From the NCBI GenBank assembly GCA_900314715.1, contig OMWI01000006.1, positions 30,789-94,788 on the forward strand: a DNA stretch of 64,000 bases, given 5' to 3'. The position numbers and the translations under genes were made by a program. Below, in pieces: positions 41,020 through 49,959 of the stretch. This DNA comes from an uncultured Prevotellaceae bacterium. GTDB lineage: Bacteria; Bacteroidota; Bacteroidia; Bacteroidales; Bacteroidaceae. The notes under the pieces are model-generated. The model was not told the DNA's origin. It did no database searches and saw only the letters and a program-made list of their open reading frames with translations. How positions within the stretch are numbered: position 1 is the first letter of the stretch; the number at the start of each line of letters is the position of its first letter.

Positions 41020-43407
41020 ATGAAAACAAAAACATTCATATTGACACTCGTTGCTCTGCTCGCTTTTGCTGGTAATGCAACCGCCCAAAGAGATATTACG
41101 AGTACATATATCAAGAATGCCACTCTGTCGAATGGTACTACAGGATGGACAGTCTCTAATTTCAATAGTCCAGAACGAGGGAATAACACTGTGGGCTATG
41201 CTACAGAGTCATACGCAGGATGGGGTACACTCGGTGTGACTTCCTATTCATTGACACAGAAAATCACATTGCCCAAGGGTAATTACCGATTGGTTAATTA
41301 TTCATTCTTCCGTCAAGGAGAACAATACAATACAAATGCTAATATATCGCTTGCCTATCTTTATGCAGGTGACACGAAAGTGACAATATCAACACTTGGA
41401 AGCATTCAAGCTGATAGCTATGCCGACAATCAAGCACAAGGTGCTAACTGTTTCGATGCGAAAATGTACCGTAATTTTGTGGAATTTAGTATTGCTACTG
41501 ATAACACACAGATTGAAATAGGTATTAAAGGTACATTCGAAGAGATACGTTCTTGGTGTATAGTTGGTTTGTTTGAACTCTTTGACCTTAACGATGAAGC
41601 TTCTGTCAGTTCGCCAACCGATATGACTTATAAAATCATCAATTCAGGTGCTGAATACCGTAACCTGTCAGGTTGGACTTCCAACAACATCATTTATCAA
41701 AACAATAACTGGACAAACAAGAGTGGTGTTGGTTTTATGGAGGCTTGGCAGGAGAATGCTGGTCTCTCCAACAGACAAGTTACTCAGCAACTCACGGGAT
41801 TGCCAAACGGTCTTTATGAGGTTTCTGTCTATGGTCATAATATCAATCAACGAAATGGTGATGCTCCCTGCACGGGTATGTTTCTTTATGCTAATGATGA
41901 CAAAACAGAGATGGGCGCATACGGTCAGTACAAGGTACGCACGACAGTAACAGATGGAAAACTCCTTGTCAAGGTTGCACTTGAGAACTGTACAGGCAAC
42001 TGGATTGCCTTTGACCGTTTCGGACTTCTCTTCTATGGTGATCCTTTGCAAGCATTGAAAGACTTGCGCGATGGATATATAGCAGAGGCGCAAGCCATTC
42101 TCGATGGTAATGATGCACAATATCTTACCACCGAGCAACAAGCAGCATTGCAATCTGCAATAGATGAGGGTAATGCAGCAACAACAGAAGATGATTTGAA
42201 TACGGTAACATCGACCACCTTACCTTATGCCATCAGTACGGCACAGGCGCAGATTGCCGCAGCTAAGGTTAGTCGTGAGCGGATGTTGTCAGCCTTGGAA
42301 CGTTTCGAGAAAGATTATAACCTTGTTGACGGAACAGACTATAGTCGTGTTACGATGAGTGCCAAAGCATGGACGGATTTGTTAGAGAAAGTGATGGACG
42401 TAACAGAAGCGTTGGATGATATTTCCTTATTGACGGAATATGACGCTCGTGCTCAAGCATTGGAGGAACAAATGAATGCCACCGATGCCAGCATTCGCTT
42501 GTTCAATGGCTATCTATCATTGCTCAATGGCGTCAATTCCTTCGGGGACACAAATCTGTCTGCCGCATATACGACATATATGACCAATACCAATTACACC
42601 GATGATGACACGAAGGTACAAGAAGCTATCAATGCTTTGGATAATGCATTTGTGGCCTATGCTGACACTCAACAAGATGATTTTGAAGTTGGTGCCAATC
42701 GTTTCCTTGGTGAGAATCTTGACTTCGAGAGTGCTAATGGTACACGTATTGACGATGTTTGGCCAAATGTCTATCATCAAGTGGGATGGAAAACGACGTT
42801 TAGCTCTGGAGCAACTGATTACAACAAGCAATATGCTTATCTTACACGTGATAATGCCAGTCCTCGCGATGGTGGTGTTAACTATGTGCGTTTACGCCAG
42901 AATTGGGCAGAATCGCCCAATCCGCATTTGCAAATCATGAAAGAAACGATGATTCCAACTGGTAAGTATGAACTGAAGTTCTACATCAAGTCGGAAACTA
43001 ATGGTAGTTATATGAATACCGACTTGAATTTCTACCAATTAGGAAATACTGCACCCGTTTCTATCAAGCCCACCAGCAATACATGGACGGAGCGAACGTA
43101 TGAATTAGAAGTAACAGAACCGACTTTCCTCAACTTATCCTTCGGTTTCATCACGGCGGCAGGCAACTCGCCCGCTAGTGTATGGGTGGATGATGTCACG
43201 CTTACATATCATGTGTCGCAAGTCAAGATAGGTGATGTCAATAATGACGGATATGTCAACATCGCCGATGTTACATGTATGGTGAGCCACATCTTGGGTA
43301 ATACACCTCCCGTATTTATTAGGAAAGCAGCAGATATTAACAAAGATGACATAATCAATATCACCGATGTGACAGCCTTGGTGGAATTGATTTTGAATGC
43401 AAATTAA
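41020..43407 (+). CDS. Secreted binding protein with dockerin-like C-terminus
   Basis: 795 aa with a signal peptide ending ATAQ. Two galactose-binding-like modules (about 22-185 and 195-345; the second ends NWIAFDRFGLLFYG). A helical FIVAR-like region follows at about 350-545 (EAQAILDGNDAQYLTTEQQA, ALQSAIDEGNAATTEDDLNT), then a third beta-sandwich (about 550-730). The final 60 residues are a dockerin-like module (GDVNNDGYVNIADV, ADINKDDIINITDV) nearly identical to the one ending the 35530 gene. No catalytic motif is seen; it is probably an adhesive or carbohydrate-binding surface protein. Third of the secreted set. Confidence 0.8.
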   Translation: MKTKTFILTLVALLAFAGNATAQRDITSTYIKNATLSNGTTGWTVSNFNSPERGNNTVGYATESYAGWGTLGVTSYSLTQKITLPKGNYRLVNYSFFRQGEQYNTNANISLAYLYAGDTKVTISTLGSIQADSYADNQAQGANCFDAKMYRNFVEFSIATDNTQIEIGIKGTFEEIRSWCIVGLFELFDLNDEASVSSPTDMTYKIINSGAEYRNLSGWTSNNIIYQNNNWTNKSGVGFMEAWQENAGLSNRQVTQQLTGLPNGLYEVSVYGHNINQRNGDAPCTGMFLYANDDKTEMGAYGQYKVRTTVTDGKLLVKVALENCTGNWIAFDRFGLLFYGDPLQALKDLRDGYIAEAQAILDGNDAQYLTTEQQAALQSAIDEGNAATTEDDLNTVTSTTLPYAISTAQAQIAAAKVSRERMLSALERFEKDYNLVDGTDYSRVTMSAKAWTDLLEKVMDVTEALDDISLLTEYDARAQALEEQMNATDASIRLFNGYLSLLNGVNSFGDTNLSAAYTTYMTNTNYTDDDTKVQEAINALDNAFVAYADTQQDDFEVGANRFLGENLDFESANGTRIDDVWPNVYHQVGWKTTFSSGATDYNKQYAYLTRDNASPRDGGVNYVRLRQNWAESPNPHLQIMKETMIPTGKYELKFYIKSETNGSYMNTDLNFYQLGNTAPVSIKPTSNTWTERTYELEVTEPTFLNLSFGFITAAGNSPASVWVDDVTLTYHVSQVKIGDVNNDGYVNIADVTCMVSHILGNTPPVFIRKAADINKDDIINITDVTALVELILNAN

Positions 43408-43441
43408 CGAAAGAAAAAACTTTTGAAAATAGAGAAAGAAA

Positions 43442-43858
43442 ATGGATATTGAATTCATCAAGGAAAAAATAGGAAGACAACCAGGGTTGTCTAACACGCT
43501 TGGAATGGAATTTCTCTCAACGCCAGAACCAGATACTTGCATGGCGAGGATGAAGGTAGATGAGCGAAATCGTCAACCCTTCGGTTTTCTTAGTGGTGGT
43601 GCTTCACTGGCATTGGCTGAGAATCTTGCAGGAGTAGGTTCGTTGGCACTTTGTCCACATAAGATTGGCGTGGGAATCAGCGTGAGTGGCAGTCATGTGA
43701 AAGCGGTATTGGAAGGAGATGTCGTTACGGCAACCGCCCGTCTGATGCACAAGGGAAGAACGTTGCATCAATGGCAAGTGGAGATTGTCAATAGTGCTGG
43801 TGAATTGATTTCCACCGTACAAGTTACAAACTATATCATTAGCCCTGCTAAACAATAG
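43442..43858 (+). CDS. Hotdog-fold acyl-CoA thioesterase (PaaI/MenI type)
   Basis: 138 aa. Hotdog signature: VDERNRQPFGFLSGGASLAL, AENLAGVGSLALCPHKIGVG and GDVVTATARLMHKGRTLHQW, with the conserved catalytic Glu in ALAENLAG and the substrate-loop FGFLSGGAS. This arrangement suits 1,4-dihydroxy-2-naphthoyl-CoA or phenylacetyl-CoA type thioesterases in the cytoplasm. No menaquinone gene is adjacent, so the substrate is open. It follows the secreted set by 34 nt and ends at a bidirectional terminator. Confidence 0.88.
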   Translation: MDIEFIKEKIGRQPGLSNTLGMEFLSTPEPDTCMARMKVDERNRQPFGFLSGGASLALAENLAGVGSLALCPHKIGVGISVSGSHVKAVLEGDVVTATARLMHKGRTLHQWQVEIVNSAGELISTVQVTNYIISPAKQ

Positions 43859-43886
43859 GTTTATTCGTCGTAAAGACTATGTTTAC

Positions 43887-43928
43887 AACCCCTATCTTTC
43901 GTCTTTAAGAAGACGGGAAATAGGGGTT
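43887..43928. terminator. Bidirectional terminator
   Basis: AACCCCTAT faces ATAGGGGTT (43887-43895, 43920-43928), with inner CGTCTT facing AAGACG. It divides the convergent thioesterase and DUF554 genes and overlaps the last base of the latter. Confidence 0.85.
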
Positions 43929-44623
43929 TATATATTGAGTAATGCTTTTGCAAGAAACCAAATAACGGGTACAAGCAAAGAGGGTAGGAGATTGAGTGTC
44001 TTACAATCTTTTAGGTTGAGCAAGGACAAACCGCTTGCGGTAATCATCAAACCACCGACAATCAACAATTCTGCCATCAATGCCTCGCTAATGGCAGATG
44101 AAGAAATACGTGCGATAACCCAAAACATCCCTTGCCAACAGAATAAGACAGGAGCAGCCAATACCATCCCGATGCCGTAAGTAGAGGCAAAGATGGTGGA
44201 AGACACGAAATCCAACGTGGCATTGGTAAAGAGGAAAGTATGATCGCCTTTCAAGGCACTGATAACGGGCCCCAACATAGAGAGCGGGCCAATACAATAG
44301 AGTAGGATAGCGGTGGATAGACCATCGGCAAGTCGGTTGGCTTGTCCACTCTTCGACCGTTTATCCACCAATCGCTTAAACCTACCGTCAATGTCGAGAG
44401 CCGTTCCCGTCACTCCTCCGATGGCAAGCGACACGATAAACAACACGGGATATTCGCTCTTAGGGAAATTGCTGATGGTAGCATTCAGTCCAATGGCAAG
44501 ACTCGCCAATCCCAATGCGTTATAAAGCATCAGCTTATATTTCTCCTTAATCCCACGGTGAAGTATGGTTCCGATAATCGTTCCTACGATAATTGTGGCT
44601 GTGTTGACAATTGTTCCAATCAT
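43928..44623 (-). CDS. DUF554 family inner-membrane protein
   Basis: 231 aa, about seven hydrophobic segments. The family marks are GTIVNTATIIVGTIIGTILH at the N-terminus, GLASLAIGLN, ALDIDGRFKRLVDK and DFVSSTIFASTYGIGMVLAA. DUF554 proteins (E. coli YdfK/YqgA-like) are membrane proteins of unknown transport function. It is monocistronic, with a -7 box 21 nt upstream. Confidence 0.92.
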   Translation of the reverse strand: MIGTIVNTATIIVGTIIGTILHRGIKEKYKLMLYNALGLASLAIGLNATISNFPKSEYPVLFIVSLAIGGVTGTALDIDGRFKRLVDKRSKSGQANRLADGLSTAILLYCIGPLSMLGPVISALKGDHTFLFTNATLDFVSSTIFASTYGIGMVLAAPVLFCWQGMFWVIARISSSAISEALMAELLIVGGLMITASGLSLLNLKDCKTLNLLPSLLVPVIWFLAKALLNI

Positions 44624-44643
44624 TTGTTCACGTCATTTGCGGG

Positions 44644-44652
44644 GCAAAATTA
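44644..44652 (-). promoter_or_regulatory. -7 box for DUF554 gene
   Basis: Reverse strand TAATTTTGC. Confidence 0.5.
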
Positions 44653-44763
44653 GTGATTATTACTGAAATGTGCAAGAATTCAAGACGAAACACGCTTCAT
44701 TCTTTATGTCTTAATGGTATATGGAAGGGCAAAAACAATTTGGTACATTGTACATGTACTAAA

Positions 44764-44829
44764 CGTACATTAGCCATGTACCATTCGTACATTGCCCATG
44801 TATCATTCGTACATTAGCCATTGTACGAA
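44764..44829. repeat. 22-bp tandem array (three units)
   Basis: Units start at 44764, 44786 and 44808, each with 11-bp halves (CGTACATTAGC, CATGTACCATT and variants). A degenerate unit precedes them from about 44740. The gap 44653-44941 has no gene. Confidence 0.87.
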
Positions 44830-44941
44830 ATGAAATCACTAATTTAATGGTGATAAAGATAGGGTTTTCGGTAAGAAATACATAAACGCTAATCTTTAAT
44901 ATCTGTTCTGTGCCGATTAGTTTTATTAGTCATAACTTCTG

Positions 44942-45178
44942 TTATGCAACATTTGGCGTCTTTATTTCATCGCTTAAAAATGAGTAAACATAGCCTGCGC
45001 TTTGATAGTACAATCCCGTCTCATCATCTTGTAGACGTTCAAACGTATCGGAAGTATAAAGGACATCAAGTGCTTTTTGAGGTGAATAATGGAATTCATC
45101 AATAAGCATTTCTGCTAATTCTATCGACAAATCATCTTTCATGATTTGTATTTGTTGTGGAGTCAAGGGGGATTTCAT
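44942..45178 (-). CDS. DUF3791 family protein (78 aa), third gene of the DUF3990 trio
   Basis: Helical protein MKDDLSIELAEMLIDEFHYS, then PQKALDVLYTSDTFERLQDD, then ETGLYYQSAGYVYSFLSDE. The pattern (small N-terminal helix, h-x-x-h-h-D-x-x-F/Y, S-x-x-A-L-x-x-h-Y-x-S-x-h...D-x-x-T-x-L-h-x-x-S) fits DUF3791, which occurs beside DUF3990 genes. It starts inside the end of the DUF3990 gene (4-nt overlap), so translation is coupled. Likely role: antitoxin or accessory to the ART-like protein; not proven. Confidence 0.75.
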   Translation of the reverse strand: MKSPLTPQQIQIMKDDLSIELAEMLIDEFHYSPQKALDVLYTSDTFERLQDDETGLYYQSAGYVYSFLSDEIKTPNVA

Positions 45179-45657
45179 AGAGCTGTATGTTTTTGTAATG
45201 CACGTTCTGAACCGAAGAAATATTGGAATGTAATACCTTTGGCGTATTTCAACTCTTCAATTAGACGGGAGAGAGAAATCACGCCTCCCTGATATCTACG
45301 CAACTGATAAGTCACACCGTCATCAGCAATAGGGCCATAGACAATATCATAGTCATGGACAGGTTGTTTTTCTTTGACGTCTCTATTCTTTAATACAAAC
45401 AAAGCCCATTCTTCACAATAATCAGGGAAGTTAAGTATACGAAGGTCACCGCTATTCATAATCGTCTCGTCAAAGAGGAATTCACTAACTTCTGCCTTAC
45501 CAGTTTGAGTCTGCTTGACTTTCTGAAATGCCATATCCAATGCCTGCTGCTTATCTGCAGACAAATAAAAACCTCGTCCGAAGTCTTTGAATGGCTTCGA
45601 ATGTAACAAGTCTGGTATTAAAACCTTCATGTTGGAACCATGATACAGCTTAATCAT
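45175..45657 (-). CDS. DUF3990 protein with ADP-ribosyltransferase-like motifs (160 aa)
   Basis: The N-terminus KLYHGSNMKV and the following DFGRGFYLSADKQQALDMAF correspond to the first two motifs of PARP/diphtheria-toxin-type ADP-ribosyltransferases (H-G and G-x-G-x-Y). DYDIVYGPIADDGVTYQL supplies a later strand where the third catalytic residue is expected. The family is DUF3990. It probably ADP-ribosylates a cellular target and acts as a toxin. It is flanked by two DUF3791 genes with 4-nt overlaps on both sides. Confidence 0.82.
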   Translation of the reverse strand: MIKLYHGSNMKVLIPDLLHSKPFKDFGRGFYLSADKQQALDMAFQKVKQTQTGKAEVSEFLFDETIMNSGDLRILNFPDYCEEWALFVLKNRDVKEKQPVHDYDIVYGPIADDGVTYQLRRYQGGVISLSRLIEELKYAKGITFQYFFGSERALQKHTAL

Positions 45658-45878
45658 CTTAACTCACCTCCATGATTTGCACATACTTGTGTCATTATAT
45701 CTACCCCATCTTGGAAAGATTGAGTATGAAGGAATCCATAATGTTCATCCAAATGTTCAAGACCCTTGAAATGTTTCAAATAGTTATAAGCCTGACGAGG
45801 GCGAATACCATATCGGGCAGCAAACTCACTAATGAGTGCTACTGTATAACCTATTCTATTTCTATCTTCTCTTGACAT
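45654..45878 (-). CDS. DUF3791 family protein (74-76 aa), first gene of the trio
   Basis: MSREDRNRIGYTVALISEFA, RYGIRPRQAYNYLKHFKGLE, HLDEHYGFLHTQSFQDGVDI. The ISEFAxRxGIxxxQAYNYLxxFxGLxxLxxxYxxLHTQS pattern is DUF3791, the usual upstream partner of DUF3990. The frame extends to an ATG at 45884, but the -7 box at 45897-45905 leaves almost no leader, so 45878 may be used. It could be a neutralising partner of the transferase. Confidence 0.8.
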   Translation of the reverse strand: MSREDRNRIGYTVALISEFAARYGIRPRQAYNYLKHFKGLEHLDEHYGFLHTQSFQDGVDIMTQVCANHGGELR

Positions 45879-45896
45879 TATCATTATAGTTTGATG

Positions 45897-45905
45897 GCAA
45901 AGATA
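45897..45905 (-). promoter_or_regulatory. -7 box for the DUF3791-DUF3990 operon
   Basis: Reverse strand TATCTTTGC. The predicted start point lies only a few bases before the first codon. Confidence 0.65.
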
Positions 45906-46162
45906 AGAAAAATTTTACATACGTTGTTCGTTATGAGTTGTAATTTTAACAAAGGTAGTGCAAAATCGTAGTTTTTATCATCCCAATAAGAAGTTCTACG
46001 TGTAAAGAGCCTCTTTCTTGTGTATAGTTGATGTTCTTTCTAATACTCCTATAAACTGTGATTTACAAAAATATAGCCGTTTTATGATGTTCGGTTTACG
46101 AGATAAAACAACAGAATTGTTTTTTTCTTGATAAATTGCGAAGATAAGTCAATTTTATTTAT
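45906..46162. other. Gene-free gap
   Basis: AT-rich sequence between two divergent promoters; no frame, hairpin or repeat that I can support. Confidence 0.5.
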
Positions 46163-46170
46163 TATCTTTG
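46163..46170 (+). promoter_or_regulatory. -7 box for the GH20-GH127 run
   Basis: TATCTTTG, 28 nt before ATG 46198. Confidence 0.65.
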
Positions 46171-46197
46171 ACGCATAATTAAAGAAAGTATAGTGTT

Positions 46198-47838
46198 ATG
46201 AGAAAAATTATGTTGTCATTCTTGATGCTGATGTTGCTGAATGTGACTTCGGCAATCGCACAAACGGTTGATTATAACGTCGTTCCACGTCCTCAAACCA
46301 TTACGTTAGCGAAGGAAGGAGCATACTTGCTCGATGGTTCTAAGTTGGTGGTGTATCCTATGGGAAATGCCGACATGGAGCGCAATGCCAAGTTCCTTGT
46401 TGAGTATATCAAGGAAATGACGCGTATCAACGTTTCCACTGCCGTTCAGGACAAAAAGAACGTGAAGGGTAATATTTCCTTAGTTATCAATCCGAAGATT
46501 GTGAATGAAGAAGGATACACCATTACGGTGGATAAGAAAGGTGTGGTTATAGCAGGAGCGACACCTGCTGGCGTGTTCCTTGGCATTCAGACATTGCGTA
46601 AGTCGTTGCCTATCGTAAACGGAGAGGCTTCTGTATCGTTGCCATTTGTGATTATTGCCGATGCTCCACGTTTTGCTTATAGAGGAATGCACTTGGATTG
46701 CGCCCGTCATTTCTTCCCCTTGCAAGTAGTGAAAGACTATATTGACATGATTGCGTTACATGGGATGAATAAGTTCCATTGGCATATTACCGAAGATCAA
46801 GGTTGGCGTATTGAGATTAAGAAATGGCCGAAACTGACTACGATAGGCGCATGGCGTTCGGGAACGGTTATTGGACGTAATTCTCCTATTGAAGATGGTA
46901 TTCCTCATGGTGGATTCTATACGCAGGATGAATGTCGTGAAATCGTGAAATATGCTGCAGACAGATATATTACCGTGATTCCTGAGATAGACATGCCTGG
47001 TCACATGCTTGGCGCACTTGCAGCCTATCCAGAGTTGGGATGTACAGGTGGTCCATACGAAGTGCTACGCCGTTGGGGTGTCTATCCTGACGTTCTTTGT
47101 GCTGGCAAGGAAAAGACTTTCCAATTTGTGCAAGACGTATTAGACGAAGTGATAGACATCTTCCCGTCAGAATATATTCATATAGGTGGCGACGAAAGTC
47201 CCCGCGACCGTTGGAAGAAATGTCCACTATGCCAGAAACGTATACAAGACGAAGGCATTAAGGCTGGGGATGGGCAGAGTGCCGAAGACCGTTTGCAAGG
47301 CTATTTCACCAAGAGGGTGGAGAAATATCTCGCCACAAAGGGAAAGCACATCATCGGATGGGACGAACTTCTCGGTTGTGACGTGGACAAAAGTGCCGTT
47401 ATTATGTCTTGGCGAGGCGCAAATCCTGGGGCAAAGGCTGCCAAACAAGGACACGATGTGATAATGACTCCTAATAGTGCCCTCTATTTTGATTATTATC
47501 AGACGAAAGATACATGGAATGAACCTCTGGGTATTGGCGGTTGTTCCACCGTGGAAAATGTCTATCAGTTTGAACCAGTAGCAGAAGATTTATCACCCGA
47601 ACAAGCCCAACGTATTTGGGGTGTTCAGGCAAACTTGTGGACAGAGTATATTGCCTACCCATCTTATATTCAATATCAAGTGTTGCCACGTATGGCTGCA
47701 TTGGCTGAAGTGCAATGGATGCAACCGCAAGACAAGAACTTTGACGAGTTTAAAGAGCGTGTCGCTCGCTTGTGTGAGATATATCGTTTGCATCATTGGG
47801 CAGTAGCTCCACATCTTTGGCGAGAGAAGAAAAATTGA
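46198..47838 (+). CDS. GH20 beta-N-acetylhexosaminidase
   Basis: 546 aa with a signal peptide (LSFLMLMLLNVTSAIAQ). The N-terminal GH20b domain (about 25-150) is followed by the barrel: RGMHLDCARHFFPLQVVKDY, NKFHWHITEDQGWRIEIKKW, ITVIPEIDMPGHMLGALAAY and the catalytic pair in YIHIGGDESPRDRW (D332-E333). A final WGVQANLWTEYIAY closes the pocket with its Trp. It removes terminal GlcNAc or GalNAc in the periplasm, for example from mucin, host glycans or chitin oligomers. It heads the run 46198-54662. Confidence 0.95.
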   Translation: MRKIMLSFLMLMLLNVTSAIAQTVDYNVVPRPQTITLAKEGAYLLDGSKLVVYPMGNADMERNAKFLVEYIKEMTRINVSTAVQDKKNVKGNISLVINPKIVNEEGYTITVDKKGVVIAGATPAGVFLGIQTLRKSLPIVNGEASVSLPFVIIADAPRFAYRGMHLDCARHFFPLQVVKDYIDMIALHGMNKFHWHITEDQGWRIEIKKWPKLTTIGAWRSGTVIGRNSPIEDGIPHGGFYTQDECREIVKYAADRYITVIPEIDMPGHMLGALAAYPELGCTGGPYEVLRRWGVYPDVLCAGKEKTFQFVQDVLDEVIDIFPSEYIHIGGDESPRDRWKKCPLCQKRIQDEGIKAGDGQSAEDRLQGYFTKRVEKYLATKGKHIIGWDELLGCDVDKSAVIMSWRGANPGAKAAKQGHDVIMTPNSALYFDYYQTKDTWNEPLGIGGCSTVENVYQFEPVAEDLSPEQAQRIWGVQANLWTEYIAYPSYIQYQVLPRMAALAEVQWMQPQDKNFDEFKERVARLCEIYRLHHWAVAPHLWREKKN

Positions 47839-47862
47839 TAATTGAAGATTGAAAATTGAATC

Positions 47863-49959
47863 ATGAGGAATAAAGGATTAAAAGTAGGGAAAGCAAAGCA
47901 TGGAACGATAGGCAGCTATTTCATTCTTGTTGCCTTGGTGGTCTTTTCAATACTCCCACAATCGGTGTGGGCGCAAATGGTAGAACCTGTTCATTTCACG
48001 CAAACCCTCAAACCCACACAAAATGGAGAGGCAGAAATCATCTTTCAAGGAACGATAGATCCAGGTTGGCATGTTTATTCCACCGATTTAGGCAATGATG
48101 GTCCGATAGAGGCAACGTTTAACGTTGTCAAGATGGATGGTTTGGAATTGGTAGGCAAGTTGAAGCCTGTAGGAAAGGAAATCAAACAATACGACAAGTT
48201 GTTTGAAATGGACTTGAAGTATTTCGAGGGTTCAGCCACGTTTGTACAGAAAGTAAAGTTCACCAAACCAGAATACGAGATAGATGCATATTTAGAATAT
48301 GGAGCATGCAACGATGTAAGTTGTATGCCTCCAACAACCGTTGCCATTAAGCAAAAAGGGAAGTCTCCCATTAAAGACCCTAAAGACCTTAAGGACTCTA
48401 AGGACCTTAGTGACTCTAAAGACCTTAATGAAACAGCAACCGCCACACCAGATACCATCACCCCCATAAAAGCGGAAGAAGCAACTCTTGTCGCTGATAG
48501 CTTGTCGTTAGCAGGAGGCGATTTGTGGAAACCCGTTATCAAGGAACTATCTGCTTTCGACGGAAAAGACCATGAGGCAAAGGGAATTTCGTGGTGGATG
48601 ATTCTATTGGAAGGATTGTTGGGAGGATTTCTTGCCTTGTTCACCCCATGTGTATGGCCTATTATTCCCATGACCGTATCATTCTTTCTCAAGAGAAACA
48701 AAGACCGAAGGAAAGCCATTCGTGAAGCCATGATTTACGGATTGAGCATTGTGGTCATTTATGTGTTGTTGGGATTGGCGGTTACGTTGCTCTTCGGGGC
48801 AAGTGCCTTGAATGCATTAGCTACCAATGCCGTGTTCAATATCTTCTTCTGCTTGTTGTTGGTGGTATTTGCCGCTTCGTTCTTCGGCGCATTTGAAATC
48901 ACGCTACCTTCGTCATGGTCGAACAAGATAGACCAGAAATCGGAGAAAACCACTGGCTTGCTTTCCATCTTCTTGATGGCTTTCACGTTGGCATTGGTGT
49001 CTTTCTCATGTACAGGTCCTATTATCGGATTCTTGCTCGTAGCTGTTTCCACGCAAGGAAGCATCGTTGCCCCAACCATCGGAATGTTAGGTTTTGCCAT
49101 TGCACTTGCCATTCCGTTTACGTTATTCGCTTTGTTCCCGTCGTTGTTGAAGTCTGCACCAAAATCGGGAGGATGGATGAATGTCGTTAAGGTAACGTTG
49201 GGATTCATTGAATTGGCTTTTGCCTTGAAGTTTCTATCCGTTGCAGACCTTGCATATAGTTGGCACATTCTCGACAGAGAAGTATTCTTGTCATTATGGA
49301 TTGTCATCTTCGGATTATTAGGCGTATATTTGTTGGGATGGTTGAAGTTTCCACACGACGATGAAGGCAATCGCACCAATGTGCCACAATTCTTTTTGGC
49401 GATGATATCATTGGCGTTTGCCATTTATATGATACCAGGTTTGTGGGGGGCTCCATTGAAAGCTATTTCTGCATTCGCACCACCGATGAACACACAAGAT
49501 TTCGTTTTGCAAAAGATAACTACTGAAGCACGATTCAAGGATTATGAACAAGGAATGGCAGCTGCTCGTGCAGAAGGAAAACCTGTACTCATTGACTTCA
49601 CAGGATTCGGTTGTGTGAATTGTCGTAAGATGGAAGCTGCCGTTTGGTCGGATGCGCAAGTTGCCGACATATTAAATAATAAATATGTGTTGATTTCCCT
49701 ATACGTAGATGATAAGACGCCATTGGCAGAACCTATCGAGATGGAAGAAAACGGTCAAGTGCGTACGTTGCGAACTATTGGCGATAAGTGGTCGTATCTT
49801 CAGAGAATGAAGTTTGGTGCAAATGCCCAACCATTCTATGTGATTCTCGACAATGACGGTAACCCTCTGGCTGGTAGTAGATCTTATAACGAGGATATAC
49901 AAGAATACATCTCTTTCTTACGAGGAGGCATCAGTAATTACAATGATAGAAAAAAATGA
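47863..49959 (+). CDS. dsbD: DsbD-type thiol:disulfide interchange protein
   Basis: 698 aa. The N-terminal periplasmic DsbD-alpha domain (about 38-165) has the redox cysteines in YGACNDVSCMPPT. Eight hydrophobic helices follow (FLALFTPCVWPIIPMTVSFF with the essential Cys, LVSFSCTGPIIGFLLVAV with the second). The C-terminal thioredoxin-like domain has GFGCVNCRKM (C584, C587). It carries electrons from cytoplasmic thioredoxin to periplasmic proteins. Unusual: a run of KD-P/L/S repeats (about residues 171-189) is encoded by a 9-bp array shared with intergenic DNA at 33514. It is separated by 24 nt from GH20 and overlaps the next gene by 17 nt. Confidence 0.93.
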   Translation: MRNKGLKVGKAKHGTIGSYFILVALVVFSILPQSVWAQMVEPVHFTQTLKPTQNGEAEIIFQGTIDPGWHVYSTDLGNDGPIEATFNVVKMDGLELVGKLKPVGKEIKQYDKLFEMDLKYFEGSATFVQKVKFTKPEYEIDAYLEYGACNDVSCMPPTTVAIKQKGKSPIKDPKDLKDSKDLSDSKDLNETATATPDTITPIKAEEATLVADSLSLAGGDLWKPVIKELSAFDGKDHEAKGISWWMILLEGLLGGFLALFTPCVWPIIPMTVSFFLKRNKDRRKAIREAMIYGLSIVVIYVLLGLAVTLLFGASALNALATNAVFNIFFCLLLVVFAASFFGAFEITLPSSWSNKIDQKSEKTTGLLSIFLMAFTLALVSFSCTGPIIGFLLVAVSTQGSIVAPTIGMLGFAIALAIPFTLFALFPSLLKSAPKSGGWMNVVKVTLGFIELAFALKFLSVADLAYSWHILDREVFLSLWIVIFGLLGVYLLGWLKFPHDDEGNRTNVPQFFLAMISLAFAIYMIPGLWGAPLKAISAFAPPMNTQDFVLQKITTEARFKDYEQGMAAARAEGKPVLIDFTGFGCVNCRKMEAAVWSDAQVADILNNKYVLISLYVDDKTPLAEPIEMEENGQVRTLRTIGDKWSYLQRMKFGANAQPFYVILDNDGNPLAGSRSYNEDIQEYISFLRGGISNYNDRKK
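48373..48428. repeat. 9-bp word array inside dsbD
   Basis: Six 9-bp words (AAAGACCCT, AAAGACCTT, AAGGACTCT, AAGGACCTT, AGTGACTCT, AAAGACCTT) encode three-residue steps KDP, KDL, KDS. Because the unit is 9 bp, the frame stays open. Confidence 0.85.
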
